64,000 nt of DNA, taken from the NCBI RefSeq assembly GCF_022201045.2, contig NC_068563.1, positions 5,270,001-5,334,000 on the forward strand, in the 5' to 3' direction. Made by a program: the position numbers and the translations under genes. This document shows, piece after piece, positions 45,082 to 56,187 of the stretch. Within the stretch, counting starts at the first letter, position 1. The number at the start of each line of letters is the position of its first letter. The notes below the pieces were generated by a model. That model saw only the letters and a list, made by a program, of their open reading frames with translations. It made no database searches and was not told where the DNA came from. This stretch comes from Citrus sinensis (Eukaryota; Streptophyta; Magnoliopsida; Sapindales; Rutaceae).

Positions 45082-47270
45082 ATGGAGAAGAAGAGCAAAG
45101 TGTTAATAATAGGAGCCACAGGAAGATTGGGTTACCATTTGGCCAAGTTTAGCACTGAATATTGTCACCCAACTTTTGCCCTCATTAGAGATTCATCTTT
45201 CAATGACCCTAACAAACAGCAGAAGCTTCAGTCTCTCTCCATTGCTGGTGTCACCTTCCTCAAGGTGAGCACTCCATCTTTCTCTGCTTTAAGATTGTTT
45301 CCTTTTTTTGTAATTTTGTCATTTTTAAGTTGGGTTTTTACGGGTTTCTTTTTCCTTATATCATTTTTTTTTAAGGGATCATTGGAGGATGAGGGGAGTC
45401 TAATGGAAGCAGTGAAGCAAGTTGACGTGGTGATATGTTCAATCCCATCTAAACAAGTTCTTGATCAGAAGCTTCTCATTAGAGTTATCAAAGAAGCAGG
45501 CTGTATCAAGGTTATAAACTGTCGATAAATGTTTTTTTTTTCAGAATTTTGTGATGTATGATTTGCATCCTGTTAATTGGCTGCTACCGTGCATTTTTCC
45601 ATTATTTTCTCCCCCAGTCTTCGTTTAATCTGTACATGCTTGCATTTTCTTTGAGCACAGCTGACTGCTACTTTTATTGCTTTCATTTGTAGAAATTATT
45701 TACTTGTTCAATTTGTTCCTTTTTAACAGCTTAAACATTTCATTATCTAATATGCTTTTAGACCAAATTAAGATATGATTGGAAGTTGTGCTACGATTCT
45801 TAACTAGTAGCTGATATTATAGTTAAAACTGCTCTAAAGCTATTAGGTGCAACTCTTGAAGATATAACATTACTATCGTCGATAACACTGTTAATGTTGT
45901 AAAGATGCATGTGTAAGCAATGTTCGGACTGGTTCTCTTATTAAGTAAGTTAAGCTTATATGAATATTATTTCAGAGGTTCATTCCATCAGAGTTCGGGG
46001 CTGATCCAGACAAATCTCAGATATCTGACTTGGACAACAACTTCTATTCACGGAAATCTGAGATTCGACGTCTCATAGAAGCTGGAGGCATTCCCTACAC
46101 TTACATTTGCTGCAACCTCTTCATGAGCTATTTACTCCCATCTCTTGTCCAACCAGGCCTAAAGACTCCTCCAAGGGACAAGGTCACAATATTTGGAGAT
46201 GGAAATACTAAAGGTTAAATTGCTGGCCAAGATTTGATTATTCTCCTTGAGATTTGGCTCAGTAGTTAGTTTGTTTTATTATTGGATAAGTGGTGGCTAT
46301 GGTAATTTGGTGCCTTCTTGTGGATCTATGCAGGTGTCTTTGTGAACAGCGTTGATGTTGCTGCTTTCACGATTAGTGCATTGGATGATCCACGTACATT
46401 GAATAAGGTGTTGTACCTCAGGCCCCCAGGAAATGTTTGCTGCATGAATGAGCTTGTTGAAGCTTGGGAGAGTAAGATAGGGAAGAAGCTTGAGAAGATT
46501 AATGTGTCAGAAGAGGAACTTCTGAAGAAAATTAAAGGTATCTTAGCAGTATATACCATATATTGTTACCATTCAGTGTATGTCTTTTATTGGCAAGTTA
46601 AAATCTGAAATCATTTTGAAGTTGATTTAGATTTTAGTGCATGACACTGCAACATACAAACTAGATTTAATTAAATTGATAATGAAAATTTTTGGATATG
46701 AATTAGTAAGCATTTATAGTAGTTGACTTCTTGCTAGTCAGAGCTATCATCCTATGCTGATTTGGACATATTACTGATTATTTGAGAATTTGCAAGGGGA
46801 CAGAATCACAAAAATGCGTAATTAGTTTAAGACTTATACGTAACATTACTGAAATGGTACAAGGATGAGTTTAGGGGAGGCTCATAATTAACCTGGCAGA
46901 GTACTAAACACAATAATATGTGCTCTTGCTTAGCATTGTTTGTTACAGGCATATATTTGTGTGGACAAGGGGATATGGTATAGTGACGATATGGTATAGT
47001 GACTTTTTTCTTGCGTTCCTTGTTAGAACCACTGATTGGTGTATTTTCTCCAGTGTTTTCATCTTTGAAACGATACCAAGAATATGTGTTCGTTGCATTG
47101 CAGATACCCCGTATCCAGAGAACTTGGAGATGGTTTTCATATATTCTACCTTTTTAAAGGGAGATCACACATACTTTGATATTGAGCCTTCCAGTGGAGT
47201 GGAGGGAACACAACTCTATCCACACTTGAAATACACTACAATTAGCGAGCATTTAGACAACCTCTTGTAA
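45082..47270 (+). CDS. Isoflavone-reductase-like NADPH reductase (gene A)
   Basis: Five exons: 45082-45264, 45376-45510, 45976-46213, 46334-46537 and 47104-47270 (183, 135, 238, 204 and 167 nt), all with GT-AG introns. They give 308 codons, the standard PCBER/IFR length. These cytosolic NADPH reductases (NmrA-like, atypical short-chain fold) reduce benzylic ethers, isoflavones or phenylpropene esters in phenylpropanoid metabolism. The Rossmann motif is GATGRLG (11-17). Lys133 in RKSEIRR matches the catalytic Lys of PCBER, followed by GIPYTYI. Gene A differs clearly from gene D (FALIRDSS, IPSKQVLDQK), so its substrate may differ; it is unknown. The ATG 45082 is used because the longer frame at 45064 starts with TTG. 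The syntaxin head lies divergently upstream. Confidence 0.92.
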
Positions 47271-47889
47271 AACTACTCTTTTCTGTTTTGGTAATTCACT
47301 GTGTCTTTTGGATTTATGAAAGAAGATTGAACGGCTTGTCTAATTCATGGATTAGATGTGGAGCATGGATGTGGTACAGAACATGTAACCACTCCCTGTA
47401 ATCTGAATGTGACAAGGCAGAAGATGGACAATATCCCCACTCAGGTATTTTAAGCTCATGTGAAATTCGTTCATTTAGAGTTTCTTTGGAGCATTAAAGC
47501 ATGTAGAAACATGAGAAATTTTTGGATTTGTACTTTGTTTTTGTTAACATTACATAGCTAAATGTTTGTTGCCTAGTTCAGCATGCTGCCCAACTACAAG
47601 TAAATATTACCATCCTCAATCCACAAGCTCTACTGTGAGTTCAAATTTGTAATATCTTGGGCAGGAGTTATTTTTTTAATGTTCACAAAATCATGCCAAA
47701 AGGAAAAGGATGACAAACAGGTTTAGAAGTGCTTTTACAAAAAGCGCTTTTACTTCAAGTGTTTTTTACTTGTAAAAATGCTTTACTGAGAGGTTATTCA
47801 TGGCCTGCAGGCAATTGATGCCCTTATGTGGCATGAATTGTGCTCTTATAGAATTAGAACATTGTCCTTGTTTAATAACAAGATCCTAA
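47271..47889. other. Spacer 3' of gene A, no gene seen
   Basis: 3' flank of gene A. Around 47725-47800 are runs of AAAGCGCTTTTAC type that can pair with each other, perhaps a MITE trace. No coding motif. Confidence 0.4.
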
Positions 47890-47990
47890 GGGAGGGATTC
47901 TTCATCTTTCGTTACTTGTTCCTTGTATTCTACATAACTAAGGAATGATTCGGTCATTAGATCTCATCTTCTCCATAAGTAGCAGCAACC
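47890..47990 (-). pseudogene. Duplicate of the syntaxin 5' end upstream of gene B
   Basis: The sequence aligns with 44390-44480, including AAGGAATGAT and GTCATTAGATC. In one minus frame it reads MTESFLSYVEYKEQV-like sequence. It shows that the unit duplicated to make genes A and B included the head of the divergent syntaxin gene. Confidence 0.65.
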
Positions 47991-48650
47991 CACCTGTCAT
48001 AAAAGCTTCAACTACTTAGAAAATGAATCAAATTTGAGTTTACCTAATGAAAAAGAATCATAGAAATACTAGTCACTTTCATTGCATAGCAAAGCAATGG
48101 GAAAAGAGTGATCTTTTTGTCTTTTATTGTAGAGAATTCTACTCAATATCTAAACTAAATAATTTGAATGGCTTATATTTTTTATATTGAAAGCAGAAAA
48201 AGAGTATCAGTATATATAATCTTTTTTTTTTATATTGATATTACAATCAAACAACTACTAATATTTACCATCAGAATACTACTGGATAAGTTTATATTAA
48301 TTCTTACAAAACATTGTCTAAACTTTTACTCCCATTAATATTTGAGAGATAACTGCTCCATTCGTATTTCATGAGCAGAAAACTACCTCCACTCAGTTAA
48401 ATCTTAATTGAGAGAAGAAAATTTTTGAGTCCCCATATCTCAAATAGGGACTCGAATTGCTAACCTCACAATATCTCAGTTGAATGTGTAATTATGGTGA
48501 ATCTTGGAAGGGGACAAAGAAGATGACATGGAAGTTAAGGTCAGTTAAACTTGCGGATGTCAGGTCCTTTCAACAAAACTGAAGTCAATACTCAAACTGA
48601 AAACATTTTGTTTTGGGTTGTTGGGGGGGGGGGTTGTGGTTTGCTGGAGA

Positions 48651-50370
48651 TGGCGGGGAAGAGCAAAGTGTTGGTAATTGGAGCAATAGGAAGAATTGGC
48701 TACCATTTCACCAGAAGGAGCATCGAATATGGTCACCCAAAATTTGCTCTTATTAGAGACTCAGCTTCCTGTGACCCCATTAGACAGCAGAAGATTGAGT
48801 ATCTCTAAGTGCTGGTGCAACCCTCCTCAAAGTCAGAACTTACTCTATCTGCTTTCAAATCATTTACTTTTCTTTAGATTTTAATTTTTCACTTTTGAGA
48901 GTCTTTCATTCTGGGGTCTTTGATTATTGGGGATTATTGGAAGATGAGAAGAGTCTGTTAGAAGCAGTGAAGCAAGTGGATGTGGTGATATGCTCAATTC
49001 CAATAGACAAGCTTTTGATCAGAAGAATCTCATTAGAGCTATCAAAGAAGCCGGTTGCATAAAGGTTCAACCGTAAAATGTCTAACCTTGTAGATCAAAA
49101 TTTATTTCTTAAAAAAGAAATTGTGTGAAGCATTATTTCTATCATGTTTATTGATTGTAACCGAGATCATGTCTACTTATTTTTACCTCTACTCTTGGTT
49201 TAATATGTATATTTGTTTGAAATTTGATTGTTAATTGTTTCTCATGCATGTTACCTACTATATCAACTCTATGTAAATCCTGCATATAGAAGCAAAAAAA
49301 GCTGTAAATTTTGAGATATTAGAGCCTTTTTTAAAAAAAATTTCTTATCACCTAACTTTTTGACAAGTACTTGGTTGAACTTTCACATTAAGAGGTGAGA
49401 AATATTCTGAAACGATGTAGAGATTTATTTACTTGTTCAATTTTTTGGTAAAAGTTTCATTATTGTTCTGTGCTCTTAGAAACTCTAGTACCCTGGCAAG
49501 TATATCTATGATTTCGCATATGTAGTACATATGCATATTCAGTATGATCCAAGAATATGTAAACATTTTCAGAGGTTTATTCCATCTGAATACGGAGCAG
49601 GTCCAGATAAAAATTGGCTATTAGGATTGGCAGCAACTTCTATGCACATAGAACTGAAATTCGACGTCTCATAAAAGCTGAAGGAATTCCCTACACTTGC
49701 ATCTGCTGCAACTTCTTTATGAGCCGTTTACTTCCATCACTTGTCCAACTAAACCCAACTACTCCTCCAACGGACAAGCTGACAATCTTTGGAGATGGGA
49801 ACACTAGAGGTTAATAAATTGCTGAACAAAATTTTACTAGCTCACTCAAAACTCATTGTTATTGGTAATATTCTTGTGGACTCTATGCAGGCGTGTTTGT
49901 GAAGGACACTGATGTTGCTGCTTTCACGATTAATGCACTGGATGATCCACGTACATTGAATAAGTTGTTGCACCTCAGGTCCCCAGGATGTGTGCACTCA
50001 GTGAACAAGCACGTTGAGACTTGGGAGAGTAAGATAGCTAAGAAGCTTGAGAGGATTTATGTTCCAGCAGAGGAGCTTGTTAAGAAAATTAAAGGTACTT
50101 TTGGGCATCTCTTATTGCCAAGTTTAAAAAAGTTGCTAGTGATATAGAAACCATCTCAAGAATGATATGGAATATGTGAGTGAGTTGTTTATTGAATTGC
50201 AGAAACACCATTTCCGGAGAACAAGGAGTTTATTTTCATATTTTCTGCATTTGTAAAGGGAGACCAGTCATACTTTTAATATGGAGTCTTCTGGGGAGCT
50301 GGATGGAACAAAACTCTATCCGCATTTGAAATACACTACAATCAGCGACTATTTAGATACCTCGGTGTAA
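48651..50370 (+). pseudogene. Isoflavone-reductase-like pseudogene (gene B)
   Basis: All five exons of gene A can be aligned: exon 1 from ATG 48651 (GAIGRIG kept), exon 2 about 48937-49065, exon 3 49573-49809 (237 nt, one fewer than A), exon 4 49891-50094, exon 5 50203-50370. There are at least four single-base lesions: in exon 1 (stop at CTCTAA near 48808), exon 2 (after CAATTCCAA), exon 3 (near 49615) and exon 5 (TACTTTTAA near 50277). The exon-2 acceptor AG is also lost. It cannot make the enzyme. Confidence 0.9.
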
Positions 50371-50644
50371 GATTATTATCCTTCATTATGATATTGTCCT
50401 TGGATCATTATTTAGATTCATTGATAAAATCTGGAACATGGATTTGATGCAGAACAATAACAAGGTCTATTGTTTGTCGTCCTATGCTCATTCATTTATG
50501 AACCTGAATACGTCTGATTTTACATTTTTTTTAAATTCATCATTTAGTTCTAGTCTACTTATTTGATTCATATCGTTACATAGTTAAACAACGGTACAAA
50601 TTCTATTTGTACAAACTAATTTGGTATCTTATATAAATTATCAC

Positions 50645-50831
50645 GAGTAATGATATAGTCACAAACTCTTGTACAAATTTATTTTGTACAAACTGATGTG
50701 GCGTTAATTAATTGGTTGAATTAAATATTTCTTAGCCCACATGATTTATTTCTATTATTTTATATTTTCATTCAATCAATAAATTAATAACACATCAGTT
50801 TGTACAAGAGTTTGTAGCTGTATCATCACTC
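50645..50831. mobile_element. 187-bp Mutator-type MITE, perfect 9-bp target duplication
   Basis: Terminal inverted repeats of about 33 bp (GAGTAATGATATAGTCACAA at the left, its imperfect complement ending ATCATCACTC at the right) are flanked by AATTATCAC at 50636-50644 and 50832-50840. The 9-bp duplication is characteristic of Mutator-like elements. A second member of equal length lies at 54470. Confidence 0.92.
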
Positions 50832-51432
50832 AATTATCACATACTCACGTTTTATATTATCTTTTTTAAAAAAAAAAATAAGTGAATAAAATAATATATC
50901 AATATCAAATATCAATATGTACATTTTTTATTTGTATAAGAATTTGTATCCAATAGTCATCGATTCGTAATCATCAATTAATTGAATGGTTCTCACATTT
51001 TTTTCCAAACTTTGAAAAATACAACAAAATCAATCATGTCAATGACAATTAATATAAAGATTACTTTTCTTTTATTTTTGGTAACTTCCTCTGATTTTTT
51101 AGCTAATTTTCAAGCTACATATTTATTCTATTTGATGTTGATATTAGTAGAATTAATGTAATATTTAAAAAAGGAAAAAAAATCCGTTGAGCCAAGCCAA
51201 GCCAAGTGCAAAATGAACCGGACCTAAACCGGAAACGCACGCCAACATCATGCTTGCGTCACTCGGCCGATGCCTATAGACCCACCAAACCCGATCCAAA
51301 TTTCAAAATGAATTGGACGCCACGCCCGAAATTGCAGAAACAGACAAACAACGCTCGCGCTCTCCCCAGTCTCTTAGCTTTAACGGTATCCAGTCAACGA
51401 TCTCAAAGTGTTCAAAATTATTATTACTTTTT

Positions 51433-52345
51433 CTCACAGCCTGGAGCCACAGCTCCTCTAAGGGATAAAGTGGTCATCGTAGGTGATGGAAATGCAAAAG
51501 GTAAGGCGCTTCTTGATACATTTACTCTGTACACGCAATGGTGGTTACTGTAGTTATATAGAATGACTTGAAAAAGCATGAATAAGGGGATGATTTCAAC
51601 ACATTAATTCACCAACATTAATCGGAGAAGATCAGTTGCCGCTTCCAATCAGAGTAATTTCCTCGGCAATAGCCAAATTATTGATATTTGATCTTGACAC
51701 TTTACTTAAATGAATGTGACTGGTTTTGTCATTTGATCCCCAGCAATTTTTAATAAGATGATATTGGAACCTATACTATCAAAGCAGTGGATAATCCAAG
51801 AACACTGAACAAAATACTTTACATTCAGACCCCGTGGCAATATCTACTCATTCAATGATCTTGTGTCTCTGTGGGAGGAAAAGATTGGCAAAGCCCTTGA
51901 CAGGGTCTATGTTGCAGAGGACCAACTTCTGAAAAACATTCAAGGTTAGTTAGAACTATCACTTTATTCGTTACTGATGACAACACATGGAGAATTTTTC
52001 CTTGGTCTTATCAAGTGGATAGATATAACTGACCGATAATGGAAATTTTTTTGCTTCTCCAAAATGCGATAGAATCTAATTGGTTTCAACAATCTCAAGA
52101 ACATCTATTCATGGTTGTGTTGTTTGAAATCTGTATGAATCAGTTTTCTTTCTAGATCTCAGATTGCTCGCAAGGATATCAAGTTTTTACAATGCTTGCC
52201 TGTTTTCCTGTGTTTAGAGAAGGCTCGTGTCTTGGGAGATCAGACCAACTTCGAAATTGAACCTTCATTTGGAGTAGAGGCAACAGAGCTTTATCCAGAT
52301 GTCAACTATACTACTGTGGATGAGTACCTCAATCAGTTCATATAA
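51433..52345 (+). pseudogene. Isoflavone-reductase-like pseudogene (gene C), 5' half deleted
   Basis: Only the end of exon 3 (to 51500; QPGATAPLRDKVVIVGDGN), exon 4 (51744-51944) and exon 5 (52218-52345) remain. Exon 4 has a frameshift at ACCCCGTGG and a short 5' end. Exon 5 lacks about 20 codons of the APPPVNVILS region. The sequence before it (51190-51330) resembles the promoter region of gene D (55890-55990), so promoter-side DNA is fused straight to exon 3. It is closer to D than to A. Confidence 0.85.
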
Positions 52346-53212
52346 ACCTTCTGAGATGAGCAGCAGGATCCTAACCAAAAGTTGGGTGGTTTCCATCCCT
52401 GGTTCTGTGGTATAAAGACAGCGGCTGGCTTTCCCTGCTTTGGCCAGTTCAATGAAGTTTGTAAGATGATGTTTATTTAGACTATACTAGCAAAGAGCAA
52501 GTTGCCTTTCTTGTCAAGAAGCCAAGCTCTGGCATTGTTTTATGCTAGTTTTTCACAATAATATTGGTATTCACGAATTTTTTTTTCTTTTTTAATTACA
52601 CACCTCCATCATCAGTTGAGATACCCTCTTGTATGGTACTAACTTTGATTTTCCTTATGCTTCACTTGCTGTCTCTGCAGATTCGTAAAAGATCATTCAT
52701 GGATAAGATCAGAACATCAATGTGATACAGTATGTATTTAGAACTCCCACGTGGGTCTTGTTCTAGTTCTGGTTATGGTACGAATACGACATGAAACATG
52801 TTTCATTTCCATAATTTGAGACATTCTTTCATGTTACAGTTCCATAACTTGAGACATTCTTATTCAACAATTATCATTGCGTTAAAACAGTGACCAATCC
52901 ACATCAGCTACCTTTTGATTCTTCACTTTTTTTTTTTGGTCTGCATTTAATGTGCATTAATAATCCAGACCTAGACTTCACTCTTCTCTGAGTGATTGAA
53001 ACAGAATATTTTTCATGTTCACTACTTTTTTTGCATTCAAAATGATAAAACCGAAGAGGTTGTTGCACGCACGTCATCTGTTATTAGGGGTATCATTTAT
53101 GAACGTATGAGGTATCTCTTCTGCACCGGCATCCTCCTTAACTTTCAGTAGGATCACAATGAGTCGACCAACCAGCTACCGTATAGATTATCTATAAATT
53201 GGTATTGGTGTG
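52346..53212. other. Spacer, no gene seen
   Basis: 3' flank of gene C. No conserved coding sequence is visible. Confidence 0.4.
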
Positions 53213-54125
53213 TGTTTGGGGGAAAAATAGAAAAGGTAGCAGAACGCCACGCGTCAATGAACAGAATAACTTCAGTATAATCTAAGGTACCCGACATAAT
53301 TCGAGGTACCCCGCATAGATCGAGGTACTCGGCATAACTCGAGAGTAACTCGAGGTACCCCGTATAACTTGAGGTACCCAACAAATTCGATTAAGGAGAA
53401 TCCTCTGAAAAAGTCTGCCATGAGAAATGTCTCCATCTCTTAAAGGATAATATTCAATTTTATCAAAATTAAATATCAAAACGTCGTACTAAAAAGTGAT
53501 GACAGCCGCCTGCCACCTCTACCAAAAGTGAAAGACATTGTCTCAAGGACTGTAGTCCTCAGTCGACTAACCCGACAGCCCCTGTAGAGGTATCCTAGAC
53601 CACTCTCCAGCGTGCGCCACGTTCCCAAAGGATAAGATACGCCACGAACGCCTTCTTGATTCCCAAGCATGCACATAACGGCCCAAAAATCATAATAAGG
53701 TAAAAAGACGTGAAAGGCGTGGAAAGGGATAGCCAATAGCCATAAAAGATACGCCACGTGGCAGCTGAGGTACTTCATATATATAAAGGTGTCTAAGTTT
53801 TATTCTTTTAAGTCATTCATTCACTCATGAACACTCACACTCCACAAAATAAGCTTTCTTCAACCTTAAACATTGATTTACAGAGGACTAACAAGCTCTC
53901 TTTACTATAAAAAAACTTGAGTTGCTAACTTAATCGTCGGAGTATGAACGTTGGGGTATCTCGGCTTCACTTCTAACCTCTATCTAACTGTTTTGCAGGT
54001 GTGAAGCTCGTTTTGAAGGCCGTTTTTCTTGGTTCAAACCTTTTACCATTGTTACGACTTCCTCATCCCTTCTCACCTCCTCTGAATTCAAAGATACCAC
54101 ACACAACAAATTTGTGAGGTACCCC
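53213..54125 (+). mobile_element. Probable solo LTR related to Gypsy element 2, ends uncertain
   Basis: It starts TGTTTGGGGG, like the LTR of element 2 read on its coding strand. It has a GCCACGCGTC stretch and then five GGTACC sites (four at 53284-53385, one at 54118), as in that LTR. ATATATATAAAGG near 53777 may be the TATA box, and GCTAACTTAATCGTCGGAG at 53925-53943 is the U5-like string of Tat LTRs. I could not find a matching target duplication or a clear CA end. Confidence 0.6.
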
Positions 54126-54469
54126 GTTTCTCCTAAAAATACAAATTCATTGTTTTAGATAGGTTTTCCTCATTTCCTTTGAACTCAAAATCTGTCTAAA
54201 ACAGTGTGTATTATAGATCTGTTACTCTACTCTTTCTGTTTTCTTTTCTATTTTTGCCAAGAAAGAAACATTGTTAAAACTGAATGGTTGGTGGCTCTTG
54301 TCTGGTTGTAATGTTGTGTATGGTTTCTAGAAAATAATGAAGTGCCAAATATGGAAGAGAAAATCCTAGTGGCTGCTTTACCATTCTTATATAGTATCAA
54401 AAAGTCGTCTGATTGTCACTGTCAACAATCACTCTCGGCGACTCATAATTCATTTAAGTATTATAAAAA

Positions 54470-54656
54470 AAGTGATGATATAATCACAAACTCTTGTACA
54501 AATTGACATGACATTAATTTATTGGTTGAATGAAAATATAAAATAATAAAAATAAATCATGTGGGGTAAGTGATATGTAATTCAATTAATCTTTTCATGC
54601 CACATTAATTTATACAAAATAAATTTATACAAGAATTTGTGACTATATCATTACTC
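54470..54656. mobile_element. 187-bp Mutator-type MITE, second copy
   Basis: Same length and ends as the copy at 50645 (AAGTGATGATATAATCACAA at the left, TATATCATTACTC at the right). The perfect 9-bp duplication TTATAAAAA lies at 54461-54469 and 54657-54665. Confidence 0.9.
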
Positions 54657-54665
54657 TTATAAAAA

Positions 54666-56077
54666 TAATTAATTTTGTATTTGCACCAAACATTTAGTTT
54701 TAAATGACAATTTAGTTGATCCACCGTTGCCTTATTCAAAAGCAAAATCTATGGGTAGCTAAGGAGACACGTAAGAGCTTTAGGAGACAGGTTTGACGAG
54801 TAAATTACCGGTAAATTGGGATACAGATAACGACTAGCACAATGGATGCAATTTATTGGTGAAATAGAGAACTACCCACCATAAGAAGGTAACGATTGCC
54901 GACCAGTTATTATAATTCATAACTAATCAACAGTCACAACCCCTCTCGCTTTCTGCCCCTCACACTTCTCTGCTAATCAAATCAACTCAAACGGACCATT
55001 GAGAAAGAAAGAAATGGATTTTGCTTGTGAGAATGAAAGAAATCCATAACTAATGTATAGTGGCATGTGAGAAATGATTTTCAGCTCTTGTGTAGAGTCA
55101 AAGGAAGAAAATATTAATAGAAAGAATAATGTCATTGAGTTGGTGAAGTGGAAGAAAATTAAAAAAAAAAACGTGGGATTTAGTCAAATTTAGCGTCCAA
55201 ATCAGCAGAAAAAGATTTAGAAACTCACTTCAAGTTAAGCCCAACTGTTAGAAGCTTTATTTAACCTTAGTTGCCTCAACAACCACCGCTTTTTTTTTTT
55301 TTTTTAAATCTCACATTGTAATTTTTTAATGTATGGTATCCCAATACTAAATAGGGTCTAACTCTATTCTTGGTCTCTTGCAAATGTAGAATGAGATAGA
55401 GTTTATGGCGCACAATGAAGTCAGCAAAATGACTTGAGATCTGAAAATGTAATGAAGAAAATATGAATCGATGGATTTTGGTTATTAAAAAAAAAAAAAA
55501 ATTACTGGTTCTTTAAGACCTGTGCGTAAGTTTTGTTAGAGAAGAAGGGCATTTTGGTCCAAATCACACTAGATAGGATTAACCGGTTACCCCTACTAGT
55601 TTATTAAAGTCCTCTAAAGGACAGCCGTCGGATTCGATAGCTTGATATCTAACGGTCAGTTCATGAAAGGACAACAGCCTGGGGTACCATACCACAAAGG
55701 CAATGTCGCCGGACAGATGAATATAATATGTAAACAAATTTAAATGGTATATTGCCACAAGGAACATATATCACATCTTAAAACCGAATTAAAAAAAAAA
55801 TTGTTAAACTGAATTCGAATTCGTGTATTTAATCAAAAAGTCAGAATTAGAACCGCCAGAGAATCGAACTGCGAAACCTGAAAAGAATGAATCTGGCGAT
55901 ATTTGTGAACCAGAAACAAGCCAGCGTTATGCTTACGTCATTTCATTCTATCCTGTCACCCATAGACAAAATGAATCTAGACGCATTATGGCTTTTATCC
56001 TTAAACCTCAAGGGCATTTTCGTCCTCTCAGTCAAGCGTGAAACTGCATGTACGAACTGCTTCGCTTTCACGCACCC
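54666..56077. other. Spacer upstream of gene D, no gene seen
   Basis: AT-rich with T- and A-runs (55287-55306, 55486-55500). The last 200 bp resemble the region before gene C and form the distal promoter of gene D. Confidence 0.45.
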
Positions 56078-56084
56078 TATAAAG
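56078..56084 (+). promoter_or_regulatory. TATA box of gene D
   Basis: TATAAAG stands 110 bp before the ATG of gene D in a GC-richer context (CGCACCC before it, GCACCACCG after it). Distance and context fit a plant core promoter. Confidence 0.65.
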
Positions 56085-56187
56085 GCACCACCGTCGGACA
56101 CAAAATATCCATCCATTTGATCATTTCAAAACAAAACAGAAAAAAAAAGGAAAGAATCCCCGAAATTGAACTGAATAATTCTCGGTA

